Shown in pieces: positions 35,803 through 44,789 of a stretch of 64,000 nucleotides of DNA; the first letter of the stretch is position 1; each line of letters begins with the position of its first letter. Source of the DNA: Amycolatopsis sp. NBC_01488 (GTDB lineage: Bacteria > Actinomycetota > Actinomycetes > Mycobacteriales > Pseudonocardiaceae); contig NZ_CP109434.1 in NCBI RefSeq assembly GCF_036227105.1, positions 1,802,001 to 1,866,000 of the forward strand, read 5' to 3'. The notes beneath the pieces were generated by a model. That model did no database searches, was not told the DNA's origin, and saw nothing but the letters and a program-made list of their open reading frames with translations. A program made the position numbers and the translations under genes.

Positions 35803-36018
35803 TCAGCCCACGTCGTAGTACGCGCCCTGGAGGTACTCGTGCACTGCTTTCTCCGGCACCCGGAAGGACTTCCCGACCCTGACGGCGGGCAGCTCACCCG
35901 AGTGCACGAGACGGTAGACGGTCATCTTGGAGACCCGCATCAGCGTGGCCACCTCGGCGACCGTCAGGAACTGGACCTGCCCGACTGCCGGCAGATCCTC
36001 CTTCTTGTTCGGCGACAT
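35803..36018 (-). CDS. Excisionase-type helix-turn-helix protein
   Basis: 71 residues. FLTVAEVATLMRVSKMTVYR and a short wing (VGKSFRVPEKAVHEYLQG) give a MerR/excisionase HTH. The same gene lies beside proC and the bS22-type gene in mycobacteria (Rv0500A, from memory). ATG 36018 has no strong Shine-Dalgarno. Despite the family name there is no phage gene nearby, so it is likely a small housekeeping regulator. Confidence 0.85.
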   Translation of the reverse strand: MSPNKKEDLPAVGQVQFLTVAEVATLMRVSKMTVYRLVHSGELPAVRVGKSFRVPEKAVHEYLQGAYYDVG

Positions 36019-36033
36019 GTTTACCGCGTCCTT

Positions 36034-36045
36034 CGACACGTGTCG
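36034..36045. promoter_or_regulatory. Palindrome upstream of the HTH gene
   Basis: CGACACGTGTCG, a perfect 12-bp palindrome 16 bp before the ATG of the excisionase-type gene, placed for autoregulation. Confidence 0.4.
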
Positions 36046-36200
36046 CGCCACGAGGCTTCCCCACCTGTGGTATCGACACGCACGTGCTCTATCGAGAGTA
36101 GCGGGACTGGTGGGACTAAAGCGACGCCTGTCACCGAGATGGGCTCCTACCAGCGCTAACGCCCAAGCACCCGCGCGTGCAATACCGCCGCAATCGCCCA

Positions 36201-36761
36201 TTACGGCGAATCCGGGCGCGTGGTGCCCGGCTCGAGGGGCAGCCGCAGCGCCCGGACCGTGAACGAGATGGCGTGGTACCACCCGCAGACGAGCAGGACG
36301 TCGAGCGCGCCGTCCTCACCGCTGGCGGCCACCAGGTGCGCCCAGGTCTCGTCGGACAGGTCCGCGGTCGCGCGCAGTTCGTCGACGGCCGTCAGCACCG
36401 CGCGGTCCGCCGCGTCCCAGCACGCGTCGGACGGGCTGCCGGCGGCCAGCGAACCGAGCTGCGCCTCGTCGAAGCCCGCCTTCTCCGCGAAGGCCGCGAC
36501 GTGCACGCCCCACTCGTAGTCGGCCCCACACCGGGCGGTCGTCCGGTGGATGACCAGCTCGCGCTGCCGGACGGTCAGCGCCGACTGCGTCGAGAAGTAG
36601 TAGCGACCCCAGCTCGCGACCCCGCGGGCCAGGTCGGGACGCCGCGCCCAGACGCGGAACAGCTGGATGGGCGGCCCGAGCCGCTCGAGGACGTCTGCAG
36701 CCTCGGCGTCGAACGGCGGCTCGAGGGGCACGATCCGGGGCTGCTTCGATTTCAGAGGCAT
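36201..36761 (-). CDS. Carboxymuconolactone decarboxylase-like protein
   Basis: 186 residues of the AhpD-like fold. The TTARCGADYEWGVHVAAF segment carries the single conserved cysteine and the YEWxxH pattern of the family (PF02627). Only one cysteine of the AhpD CxxC pair is present, so peroxidase-type activity is unlikely. ATG 36761. Divergent from the HxlR regulator across 40 bp, which suggests joint regulation. Confidence 0.85.
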   Translation of the reverse strand: MPLKSKQPRIVPLEPPFDAEAADVLERLGPPIQLFRVWARRPDLARGVASWGRYYFSTQSALTVRQRELVIHRTTARCGADYEWGVHVAAFAEKAGFDEAQLGSLAAGSPSDACWDAADRAVLTAVDELRATADLSDETWAHLVAASGEDGALDVLLVCGWYHAISFTVRALRLPLEPGTTRPDSP

Positions 36762-36801
36762 GTGCGGCACGCTAGCATCGGGCGCTTCGGAAAGGAAAGC
36801 A

Positions 36802-37131
36802 ATGACGACTCCCCTGCCCGGCCACCCGGTCCGCGGTTCGGCCACGGGCCGCCCGGTGATGGCGCTGCTCGACCTGCTGGGCCGGCGCTGGACGCTGCGG
36901 ATCCTCTGGGAGCTGCGCGACGGCGCGAAGCCGACGTTCCGCGAGCTGCAGCAGCGGTGCGACGGCGTTTCGTCGAGCGTGCTGGCCACGCGGCTGCGCG
37001 AGCTGGGCGAAGCCGACCTGGTCGGCCACACCGAGGGCTACTCGCTCACCGAGCAGGGGACGTCGTTGTTCAAGACGCTGATCCAGCTCGACGCCTGGGC
37101 GAACGACTGGCGGCCCCGTCAGCCTTCGTGA
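36802..37131 (+). CDS. HxlR family transcriptional regulator
   Basis: 109 residues, winged HTH of the HxlR type (MALLDLLGRRWTLRILWEL, then TFRELQQRCDGVSSSVLATR). Such proteins sense electrophiles or aldehydes through cysteines; the one cysteine here is in the HTH. ATG 36802 with AAAGGA upstream. Its stop overlaps the 3' end of proC by 13 bp. It probably controls the divergent carboxymuconolactone decarboxylase-like gene. Confidence 0.88.
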   Translation: MTTPLPGHPVRGSATGRPVMALLDLLGRRWTLRILWELRDGAKPTFRELQQRCDGVSSSVLATRLRELGEADLVGHTEGYSLTEQGTSLFKTLIQLDAWANDWRPRQPS

Positions 37132-37928
37132 GCCTTGCCCAGCTCGACGGACCGGTCCTTCGCCGCCTCGATGGCTGCGAGCAGCGCCGCCCGGACGCCG
37201 TGCTTCTCCAGCTCGCGGATCGCGTTGATCGTCGTGCCCGCCGGGGACGTCACGGCCTCGCGCAGCAGCACCGGGTGCTCGTCCGACTCGGCGAGCATCT
37301 TCGCCGCCCCGACCGCCGACTGGATGATCAGCTGCCCGGCCAGCGCGCGCGGCAGCCCCAGCAGGATGCCGGCGTCGATCATGGCCTCGACCAGGAAGAA
37401 GAAGTACGCCGGACCGGACCCGGAGAGAGCGGTGACGGCGTCCTGCTGGCCCTCCGGCACCTCGACGACCTGGCCGACGTGCGAGAGCAGGTCACGCACG
37501 ACGGCGAGGTGCTCGGCCGTGGCGTGGCGGCCGGCCGAGATGGCGCTCATGGCCTCGTTGACGAGCATCGGCGTGTTCGGCATGACCCGCACCACGGGCA
37601 CGCCCTCGGCCAGCCGCCGCTCGTAGAGGGAGGTCGGCAGCCCGGCGCACAGCGACACGACCAGCGAAGACGGGCTCAGCAGCGGCGCGAGCTCGTCGAG
37701 CACCGGCTCGATGTCCTGCGGCTTCACGGCCACGACGAGGACGTCGGCCTGCTTCGCGGCCTCCTCGACCTCGACGCCGCGAATGCCGTAGCGCGCGGTG
37801 AGTTCTTCGACGCGCGCCGGGTACCGCTCGGTGAAGAGCAGGTCGCCCGGCTCGTGGCCGCCGTGCAGCAGCCCCGAGAGCAACGCCTCGCCGATCTTTC
37901 CCGCACCCAGCACCGCGATGACCGTCAT
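37119..37928 (-). CDS. proC: ProC, pyrroline-5-carboxylate reductase
   Basis: Last step of proline synthesis. 269 residues. Rossmann motif VLGAGKIGEALLSGLL (6-21), RVMPNTPMLVNEA in the middle, and the C-terminal signature LSGSGPAYFFFLVEAMIDAG with LREAVTSPAGTTI. ATG 37928. It lies 24 bp downstream of the thioesterase gene and overlaps the convergent HxlR gene. Confidence 0.95.
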   Translation of the reverse strand: MTVIAVLGAGKIGEALLSGLLHGGHEPGDLLFTERYPARVEELTARYGIRGVEVEEAAKQADVLVVAVKPQDIEPVLDELAPLLSPSSLVVSLCAGLPTSLYERRLAEGVPVVRVMPNTPMLVNEAMSAISAGRHATAEHLAVVRDLLSHVGQVVEVPEGQQDAVTALSGSGPAYFFFLVEAMIDAGILLGLPRALAGQLIIQSAVGAAKMLAESDEHPVLLREAVTSPAGTTINAIRELEKHGVRAALLAAIEAAKDRSVELGKAHEG

Positions 37929-37952
37929 GGCGTAAAGCGTGCCAAACGCGCC

Positions 37953-38780
37953 TCAGGCGCCCGGTGCCGGGGCGAGCCCCAGCTGCCGGGCCTGGCACAC
38001 CAGCCGTCCCTGGGAGTCGACCACGGTGGCGTCCGAGTCGAACCACGACTCGTGCACCGAACGGGACTCCACCACCACCCGCAGCCAGCCCGGGGCCGGA
38101 CGTGTCCGCAGCAACGCCGTCAGCTGGACCGTCGGCGCCCAGCCGATGCGGCCCAGGTTCATCACCACCGGCGGGTTGACGTCGGAGGCGAGGAGCGCGA
38201 AGTACGGGTCGACCAGGCCGTTGCGCGGCCGGACCCACAGCCGCATCCGGGGTGGCTCGCCGGTGCGGCCGGCCAGGTAGCCCGCGGTCGCCGGGTCCAG
38301 GCGAACCTCGCAGCCCTTGGCCAGGTTGAACGGGCCCTCGGTGCTCTCGGCCATGGCGAGCGCGCCCGGGGACGGCTCGGCGGGCATCGACGGCACGTCC
38401 GTCCACTCCGGGCGCCGCATCGGCAGCCGGCCGGTCGTCACGCGTGCCTCGACGCAGCTGCGGCCACGCTGCTCCAGCCGGACCTCGACGACCGTCGCGT
38501 GGCGGCCGACCTTCCGGACGTCCGTGCGCAGCAGCACCGGGCCGAGCGCGGCCGCGTGCAGGAACTCCGCGCTGACGACGAGCGGCTCCGCGTGCGGCTC
38601 ACCGCGTTCGTGCAGGGCGGCGATCGCCGCCTTGGCCAGCAGGGCCAGCAGGAAACCCCCGTGCGGGTGCGAGCCGATGGCCCATTCCGCACGCAGCACC
38701 GCGGTGAAGGTGCCGTCCCCCAGCGACCGCGCCGCACTCGCCGTGTCGAAAGCCACGGCGGTGCCGTCCGTTCCGCTCAC
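37953..38780 (-). CDS. Acyl-CoA thioesterase family protein
   Basis: 275 residues with two hotdog-like halves of the TesB/TE4 type. IGSHPHGGFLLALLAKAA near 36-53 is typical for the first half, and NLGRIGWAPTVQLT lies in the second. The acyl substrate is unknown. Start GTG 38780. The 133 bp upstream to the next gene shows no clear terminator. Confidence 0.8.
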   Translation of the reverse strand: MSGTDGTAVAFDTASAARSLGDGTFTAVLRAEWAIGSHPHGGFLLALLAKAAIAALHERGEPHAEPLVVSAEFLHAAALGPVLLRTDVRKVGRHATVVEVRLEQRGRSCVEARVTTGRLPMRRPEWTDVPSMPAEPSPGALAMAESTEGPFNLAKGCEVRLDPATAGYLAGRTGEPPRMRLWVRPRNGLVDPYFALLASDVNPPVVMNLGRIGWAPTVQLTALLRTRPAPGWLRVVVESRSVHESWFDSDATVVDSQGRLVCQARQLGLAPAPGA

Positions 38781-38913
38781 GAACGCGCCGTACCAATGGT
38801 GGAATCCGGAGAGGTGACGATCGAACAGCGCGACGGTTTCACAGCCGGAACTTTACGTGTTCGACCCCGGTAAATGGACCCGGGAGTAGTCGTGTCCGCG
38901 CGGGAGTGCGCAA

Positions 38914-39726
38914 TTACTGCCCCAGGTGGAAACGCGCGAACAGCAATGCCTCCGCCAGATCCCGGACCCGCTGAGCGCCGGTGACGGCGTGCCGGGTGTT
39001 GATCTCCAGCACGATCTGACCGGCGAAACCGCTGCTGACCAGCTTCTCCAGCAGCTCCGCGCAGGGCTGGCCGCCGCGTCCGGGCACCAGGTGTTCGTCC
39101 CTCGGGACGCCGGTGCCGTCCGCCAGATGGAGGTGTGAGAGGCCTTCGCCCATCCGCTGCGCCAGTGCGAGTGCGTCCATCCGGGCTGCCGCTGTGTGGG
39201 ACAGGTCGAGCGTGTAGTGCCGGAAACCGACGTCCGTCGGGTCGATCGACGGCCGGAACGCGGAGACGCGGGAATTCTTCGAACCACCCGGCGGGCGCAC
39301 CTTGAACATGTTCTCGACGGCGATTTCGATCCCGCTCGACTCCTCCAGCTCGTCGACGAGATCACCGAAGGCATCGCCGTAACGGCGTTGCCACCGGAAC
39401 GGCGGATGGACGACCACGGTCCGGGCCCCGAGTTCGTGCGCGGCCTCCACGGACATCCGCAGCCGCACCACGGGGTCGGGCGACCAGATCCGCTGGGTGA
39501 TCAGCAGCGACGGCGAGTGGATCGACAGCACGGGCACCCCGGTGCGGCGCGACCACCGGCGCAGGGCGCTGACGTCCTGGCTGACCGCGTCGGCCCAGAC
39601 CATCACCTCGACGCCGTCGTACCCGAGCTCGGCGGCGAGCTCGAAGGCGGTCCCGGCCTTGAGGGGCCAAACCGACGCCGTGCTGAGCCCGACGGGGACC
39701 GGCTTCTCGTCTGTCACGCGCGCCAT
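38914..39726 (-). CDS. Sugar phosphate isomerase/epimerase-like TIM barrel
   Basis: 270 residues of the AP-endonuclease-2/xylose-isomerase-like barrel. Metal-site residues can be seen in SIHSPS, VVHPPF, IAVENMF, TLDLSHTAA, LHLADG and VLEIN. The same gene stands next to proC in mycobacteria (Rv0498, from memory). No substrate is known. Confidence 0.85.
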   Translation of the reverse strand: MARVTDEKPVPVGLSTASVWPLKAGTAFELAAELGYDGVEVMVWADAVSQDVSALRRWSRRTGVPVLSIHSPSLLITQRIWSPDPVVRLRMSVEAAHELGARTVVVHPPFRWQRRYGDAFGDLVDELEESSGIEIAVENMFKVRPPGGSKNSRVSAFRPSIDPTDVGFRHYTLDLSHTAAARMDALALAQRMGEGLSHLHLADGTGVPRDEHLVPGRGGQPCAELLEKLVSSGFAGQIVLEINTRHAVTGAQRVRDLAEALLFARFHLGQ

Positions 39727-39801
39727 CCTGCCTCGTCACCGAGGGTGCGGAGCAGGGGCACGCGCGGAAGGGGACGCGGATCTCACCGCGTCCCGCCGCC
39801 G

Positions 39802-41454
39802 TCAGCGGCCGACGAGCAGCAACGCCGCCGGGGACACCGTCACGACCAGGCCGACCAGCACCGCCAGGACCGTGGTCTGCAGGTCCTCGGCGCGGCGGAT
39901 CTTCCGCACGATCCAGACCAGCGCGACCACCACCAGCAGCGCCGCCACCAGTGCGGCGGCCGGGATGTTCACCCACAGCCAGTTGAAGCCCAGCCACACG
40001 GCCGCGCCGCCGACGACACCCATCGCCAGCTGGCCGGCCAGCGCCAGCCACGCCTTGCCGGGCGAGGTCGCGGGCTCCGGCTCGGCGGCGGGCTCGGGCG
40101 CGTCGTCGTACTCGTCGTCCTCGTAGCCGTCGCCTTGCTCGTAGCCGTAGTCGTCGTGCTCGAAGTCCGGGCCGTCGGCCGGGTAGCCGTCGGCGAACTC
40201 GCGCTCGTAGGGCTCCAGGTCGTCCGGGATCGGGGCCCGCGAGGCACGCTCACCGGGCGCGAACGGCATCGGCGGCGGGTACGTGCCGGTCGGCGGGCCG
40301 GCGTCGTAGGCGGCCTGGTAGCCGCTGCCGTCCGGCGCGAAGCCCTCGGGCTCGAAGTCGTCGTCGGGGTAGCCGTCGTCCGGGGCGTCGGTGGGCACCA
40401 CCGGCATGACGCCGATCTCGGTGTCCTCCAGCTGCTCCTTCTGGCGGCGCTTGCGCCAGTTCGCGAGCCCGCCCGGCGACGACGGTTCGGGCCCGTCGGC
40501 CGGGTTCTTCCCGGGCGCCGGCGGAAGCGGCGGCTGCTCGCCCGCCACCGCGTCGAACTGCTCGGTGTAGGCCTCCCGCTGCGGCTGCGGACGGCGCGCG
40601 GGGCCGCGGCGCGGGCGGCCGGGTGCCGCCGGCGGCGTCGAGAAGGTCCCGCTGGCCATCGGGCCCGGCGGGACGTCGATGTCGGCGTCCGGGGTGCCGT
40701 TGAGGCCGTCGAGCCGGGCCGACAGCGGACCGCCGGGCGGCGGTGGCGTCGGCAGCTGCTGGGACGGCTGGGGCGGCGGGGTGGGCAGCTGCTGCGACGC
40801 CTGGGGAGGCGGCGGGCGGCGGCGGACCGGCGGGACGGCCCCGCGGGTCTCCTCGGCCGTGGGCGCTGGCGGGGTCGGCAGCTGCTGCGACGGCTGCGGG
40901 GGCGGCGGCTGGCGCCGGGGCGCGCGCGGCGGCACGGGCAGCTGCGCCGACTCCTGGGGGTTCGCGAACTGGCCGGACTCCTGCGGCGGCCGGGCGGGCG
41001 GGTTGGCGAACTGCCCGGACTCCTGGGGCGGCCGGGTGAACTGGCCCGACGGCTGCGGCGGCGCCGGGGGGCGCGCGTACTGGCCGGACTCGCCGCCGCC
41101 GGGGGCGGGCCGGGCCGGGGGCGGGGGTGGCGGGACCGGCCGCGGCGGGGACTCCGGCGGGGCCACGCGCGGTGCGGGCGGCGGCTCGGCGCGACGCCGT
41201 CCGGCCGGCCGGTTCGGCGGGGGCGGCGTGCCCTCGCCGGCGACCCGGTCGATGATCGCCTGGGGGCCGGTGTCGGTCACGCCCGGACGCCGGTGCGAGC
41301 CGGTCGCGCCCGGGGTCTCCGGGGTGCCGGGCTCGTCGTCATCGGCCGCGCGCCGCCGACGGCGGCGGTTGCCGCCGTCGACCTGGGCACCGTGCTGGGC
41401 GAGCAGCTCAGCCACGGTCTTCTGCGGCTGGTCGCCTCCGGTCTGGTCCGTCAT
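39802..41454 (-). CDS. Proline-rich membrane protein with short tandem repeats
   Basis: 550 residues. Residues 1-430 are disordered and rich in Pro/Arg/Glu, with repeats such as PQESGQFANPP (about 145-175) and PQPSQQLPTPP (about 190-245), followed by an acidic stretch full of DDY/EDD. The C-terminus has three membrane helices (about 460-545). It corresponds in place to mycobacterial Rv0497, but the disordered part is much longer here. Possibly a cell-wall or division scaffold; the function is not known. Confidence 0.8.
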   Translation of the reverse strand: MTDQTGGDQPQKTVAELLAQHGAQVDGGNRRRRRRAADDDEPGTPETPGATGSHRRPGVTDTGPQAIIDRVAGEGTPPPPNRPAGRRRAEPPPAPRVAPPESPPRPVPPPPPPARPAPGGGESGQYARPPAPPQPSGQFTRPPQESGQFANPPARPPQESGQFANPQESAQLPVPPRAPRRQPPPPQPSQQLPTPPAPTAEETRGAVPPVRRRPPPPQASQQLPTPPPQPSQQLPTPPPPGGPLSARLDGLNGTPDADIDVPPGPMASGTFSTPPAAPGRPRRGPARRPQPQREAYTEQFDAVAGEQPPLPPAPGKNPADGPEPSSPGGLANWRKRRQKEQLEDTEIGVMPVVPTDAPDDGYPDDDFEPEGFAPDGSGYQAAYDAGPPTGTYPPPMPFAPGERASRAPIPDDLEPYEREFADGYPADGPDFEHDDYGYEQGDGYEDDEYDDAPEPAAEPEPATSPGKAWLALAGQLAMGVVGGAAVWLGFNWLWVNIPAAALVAALLVVVALVWIVRKIRRAEDLQTTVLAVLVGLVVTVSPAALLLVGR

Positions 41455-41492
41455 ACCTGGTAGTCCCTTGCGCGCACCGAGTTGTCACTGGC

Positions 41493-41513
41493 GGCACCTC
41501 GCGAGGAGGTGCC
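41493..41513 (-). terminator. Hairpin after the Ppx/GppA gene
   Basis: GGCACCTC (41493-41500) pairs with GAGGTGCC (41506-41513) around a 5-base loop in the 163-bp gap downstream of the phosphatase gene. Confidence 0.5.
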
Positions 41514-41617
41514 CGACGGCATCCCGGCTGCGCAGCGCGCGCTGTACGCCGACCTTCGCATGTCCGTCACCTCTCCACCGTGCCCGTTGTCCGTCCGGGA
41601 AGTCCAGCCGGGTGCTT

Positions 41618-42601
41618 TCACCGGTCCTCCTGTGCGCCGAAGCGCCCCACGAGGGCGGCTCCAGTCTCATCCGCGCCGTTGGAATGGTCCAGCCGCCGCA
41701 GGATGACACCCTCTCGCAGAGCCCACGGGCAGATCTCGAGTTCCGGCAATCCGAGTGCCCGCATCGTGGCCTGCGCGACGAGCGCGCCCGCCACCAGCTG
41801 GTGCGACCGGCTCGAGCTGACGCCCTCCAGCTGCGCGAGGTCGGCCGACGGCATCCGCGAGATGAAGGCCAGGAGCTGGCGCAAGGCGGTGTCCGAAAGC
41901 GTACGTCGCACGCGCGGGCCCGCCGCCGAGGGGGCGGCACCGGTCAGCCGGGCGAGCGACCGGAACGTCTTCGACGTGGCGACGACCCGATCGGGTTCAC
42001 CCCATTTGGTGACCTTCCGCGCGAGCTCGGTGAGCTGGTCGTCCAGCCACGCCGACGTCGCGACGAGCTCCGAGCGCGTCGGCGGGTCGTGCCGGAAGCG
42101 GGTGCGCGTGGTGCGGCCGGCGCCCAGGGGCAGGGATTCGGCCAGGACGGGCTCTTCGTCGCGGCCCATCGCGACCTCCAGCGAACCGCCGCCGATGTCC
42201 AGCACGAGCAGCTGGCCCGCCGACCAGCCGTACCACCGCCGGACGGCGAGGAAGGTGAGCCGGGCTTCGTCGATGCCGGAGAGGACCTGCAGGTCGACGC
42301 CGGTTTCGTCGGCGACGCGGGCGAGGACCTTCGCGGAGTTCTTGGCTTCGCGGACGGCGGAGGTGGCGAAGGCCATGACCTCCTGGCAGCCGAGCCGCGC
42401 GGCGGCTTCCTTCGCGGACTCGACAGCGGTCACGAGCTCGTCGGCGCCGGTCTTGCTGAGGTCGCCGGTGCGGGTGATCCGCTCGGCCAGGCGCAGCACG
42501 GACTTCTCGGAATGCATCGGCGTCGGGTGGGCGCCACGGTGGGCATCGACCACGAGCAGGTGGACGGTGTTGGAACCGACGTCGAGTACCCCTAGGCGCA
42601 C
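41618..42601 (-). CDS. Ppx/GppA exopolyphosphatase family protein
   Basis: 327 residues of the ASKHA fold: phosphate-1 motif VLDVGSNTVHLLVVD (5-19), phosphate-2 motif LDIGGGSLEVAMG, and the adenosine-type region near TGAAP. The short form has only domains I and II. Mycobacterial Ppx1 (Rv0496) hydrolyses short polyphosphate and stands at the same place beside regX3, which fits a phosphate role. Start GTG 42601. Confidence 0.9.
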   Translation of the reverse strand: MRLGVLDVGSNTVHLLVVDAHRGAHPTPMHSEKSVLRLAERITRTGDLSKTGADELVTAVESAKEAAARLGCQEVMAFATSAVREAKNSAKVLARVADETGVDLQVLSGIDEARLTFLAVRRWYGWSAGQLLVLDIGGGSLEVAMGRDEEPVLAESLPLGAGRTTRTRFRHDPPTRSELVATSAWLDDQLTELARKVTKWGEPDRVVATSKTFRSLARLTGAAPSAAGPRVRRTLSDTALRQLLAFISRMPSADLAQLEGVSSSRSHQLVAGALVAQATMRALGLPELEICPWALREGVILRRLDHSNGADETGAALVGRFGAQEDR

Positions 42602-42661
42602 GGGGGTCCAGGGTACCGGCCCGAGGGCCAGGTCTCGAACATGTAACCAACAACACTCGGT

Positions 42662-42702
42662 GCGGTACCGCCCCGGCGCGCCTCCCCCCGGGGCGATACC
42701 GC
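42662..42702 (-). terminator. Hairpin after regX3
   Basis: GCGGTACCGCCCCGG (42662-42676) pairs with CCGGGGCGATACCGC (42688-42702), 14 of 15 bases, 11 bp after the regX3 stop. Confidence 0.65.
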
Positions 42703-42713
42703 CCGAAACGCGC

Positions 42714-43403
42714 TTACGTCTCGAACTTGTAGCCCAGGCCGCGGACCGTCACCAGGTGCCGCGGGGAGCCCGGGTCCGGCTCGATCTTCGAGCGCAGCCG
42801 CTTCACGTGGACGTCGAGCGTCTTCGTGTCGCCGACGTAGTCCGCGCCCCACACCCGGTCGATCAGCTGCCCGCGCGTCAGCACCCGGCCGACGTTGCGC
42901 AGCAGGTATTCGAGCAGGTCGAACTCCTTGAGCGGCAGCGACACCTCGGCGCCGTCGACCGTCACGACGTGACGCTCGACGTCCATCCGCACCGGGCCCG
43001 CCGCGAGCACCAGCGGGGCCAGCTCGCCGTCGGTGCCCGGCTCGCCGCCGCGGCGCAGCACCGCCCGGACCCGCGCGATCAGCTCACGGGCCGAGTAGGG
43101 CTTCGTCACGTAGTCGTCCGCGCCCAGCTCCAGGCCGACGACCTTGTCGATCTCGCTGTCCCGCGCCGTCACCATGATCACCGGCACGGCCGAACGCTGC
43201 CGCAGCTGCTTGCAGACGTCGGTGCCGCTCATCCCCGGCAGCATGAGGTCGAGCAGCACGATGTCGGCGCCGTTGCGGTCGAACTCCTCCAGCGCGGCCT
43301 GGCCGGTGCCGGCGACGGCCGCGGTGAACCCTTCCTTGCGCAGCAGGAAGGCGAGGGGGTCGGCGAACGACTCCTCGTCCTCGACGATGAGAACCCTGGT
43401 CAC
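42714..43403 (-). CDS. regX3: RegX3, phosphate-responsive response regulator
   Basis: OmpR/PhoB-type regulator of 229 residues. Receiver with acidic pair ED (9-10), phospho-acceptor Asp52 (LLDLMLPGMSG) and the conserved Lys in VTKPYSA. Winged helix DNA-binding domain at about 130-229 (SLPLKEFDLLEYLLRN). GTG 43403 has an ideal GGAGG upstream and overlaps the senX3 stop (GTGA). With SenX3 it governs the low-phosphate response in actinobacteria. Confidence 0.94.
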   Translation of the reverse strand: MTRVLIVEDEESFADPLAFLLRKEGFTAAVAGTGQAALEEFDRNGADIVLLDLMLPGMSGTDVCKQLRQRSAVPVIMVTARDSEIDKVVGLELGADDYVTKPYSARELIARVRAVLRRGGEPGTDGELAPLVLAAGPVRMDVERHVVTVDGAEVSLPLKEFDLLEYLLRNVGRVLTRGQLIDRVWGADYVGDTKTLDVHVKRLRSKIEPDPGSPRHLVTVRGLGYKFET

Positions 43404-44644
43404 AGGTTTCCTCCATGATCTGGGCTGTCCTGCCCGGTAACCACGAGCCTCGGGGTGCGCTCGGGGGTCTTCTCCTGCCGTGGTGCCGGCGAGGTCTTGG
43501 CCGCCGTCCGGCCGGGCTCCGGGGCCGGGTCGGGGCGGACGTGCGCGGGGATGCGCAGGGTGAACGTCGAGCCGGTGCCCGGCCGGCTCCACAGGCCGAC
43601 CGAGCCGCCGTGGTTGGCCGCGACGTGCTTGACGATCGCCAGGCCCAGCCCGGTGCCGCCGGTGGCGCGCGAGCGGGCCTTGTCGGCCCGGTAGAAGCGC
43701 TCGAACACGCGGGTCTGCTCGTCCTCGGGGATGCCGATGCCGCGGTCGGTGACGGCGATCTCGACCATCCCGTCGGCCAGCCGCCTGCTGATCGACACCG
43801 GGCTGCGGGCCGGCGAGTACGCGACGGCGTTCTCCAGCAGGTTCGACAGCGCGGTGACCAGCAGCGTCCGGTCGCCCTCGATGAGCAGGCCGCTCGGGGT
43901 GTCGGTGGTGATCCGGATGTCGGCCGACTCGGCCGAGAGCGTCGTCCGGCCGAGCGCCTCGCGGACGACCGCGTCGACCTCGACGACGTTGAGGTCCGGC
44001 AGCCGCTCGGCGCCCTGCAACCGGGACAGCGCGATCAGCTCGGTGACGAGCTGGCCGAGCCGGGTGGACTCGCGCAGGATCTTGCCGCCGAAGCGGCGGA
44101 CCTCTTCGACGTCCTCGGCGGCATCGAGCACGGCCTCGGTGAGCAGTGCGATCGCGCCGACCGGGGTCTTGAGCTCGTGGCTGACGTTGGCGACGAAGTC
44201 GCGGCGCACGGCCTCCAGCCGGATGGCCTCGGAGTGGTCGACGGCCTCGACGACGGTGAAGCCGTCGCCGAGCGGCCGGACCTGGCCGAGCACCGCCTCC
44301 GGCTGGCGGCCGCGCGCCTCGATGGGCGAAAGGTCGATTTCCATCGGCTCGTCGGTCTCGACGACCTGTTCGGCGGCCTTGCGGGCCCGCGAGTCGGCCT
44401 GGTTCACCTTCACCAGGCCCAGCTCGTAGGCGCGGGGGTTGTGCAGCACCATGTCGCCGAACTTGTTGAGGACGACGACGCCGTTGTGCGAGGACCGGAC
44501 CAGCCGTTCGAGGAGCTCCGCGACGGTCGGGCCCGGCGGCCGGGCCTCTTCGCGGCGGGTGCGTGCCCGCGAGACGAGGTAGCCGACCACCGCACCGGCC
44601 ACCAGTGCCCCGATGGCCAGTGCGAGGGAAACAGGCGTGGTCAC
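43400..44644 (-). CDS. senX3: SenX3, sensor histidine kinase
   Basis: 414 residues: one membrane helix (about 5-24), a PAS-like domain (about 40-140), a dimerisation domain with His156 in VANVSHELKTPVG, and an ATPase domain with N-box (LLENAVAYS), G1 (DRGIGIP) and G2 (TGGTGLGLAIVKH). Mycobacterial SenX3 has two helices; here I see only one clear span. Start GTG 44644. The C-terminal 50 residues are a polar tail. Confidence 0.93.
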   Translation of the reverse strand: MTTPVSLALAIGALVAGAVVGYLVSRARTRREEARPPGPTVAELLERLVRSSHNGVVVLNKFGDMVLHNPRAYELGLVKVNQADSRARKAAEQVVETDEPMEIDLSPIEARGRQPEAVLGQVRPLGDGFTVVEAVDHSEAIRLEAVRRDFVANVSHELKTPVGAIALLTEAVLDAAEDVEEVRRFGGKILRESTRLGQLVTELIALSRLQGAERLPDLNVVEVDAVVREALGRTTLSAESADIRITTDTPSGLLIEGDRTLLVTALSNLLENAVAYSPARSPVSISRRLADGMVEIAVTDRGIGIPEDEQTRVFERFYRADKARSRATGGTGLGLAIVKHVAANHGGSVGLWSRPGTGSTFTLRIPAHVRPDPAPEPGRTAAKTSPAPRQEKTPERTPRLVVTGQDSPDHGGNL

Positions 44645-44750
44645 CGGCCGATCGTAAGCCGTGATGTGGCCCTTCGGCCTAGCGTTGTCCGCCTTGTCGT
44701 GAGCACCGCGACACCTGAAGAAGACCTGTTCGCCGGTGCTTCAGCCCGCG

Positions 44751-44789
44751 TTCACCCGATCGATTCCGCGGCGAGACATTCCGGGTGAA
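44751..44789 (-). terminator. Inverted repeat after the aldo/keto reductase gene
   Basis: TTCACCCG (44751-44758) and CGGGTGAA (44782-44789) form an 8-bp dyad with a 23-base loop next to the reductase stop. Confidence 0.35.

Noticed and set aside
35803..36018. Excisionase-like HTH gene as evidence of a phage or integrative element
   Set aside because: No integrase, att repeat or phage gene is near, and the gene has a fixed place beside proC in mycobacteria.
36177..38873. An 898-codon plus-strand open frame
   Set aside because: Antisense to the decarboxylase-like gene, proC and the thioesterase, with the usual GC-shadow composition.
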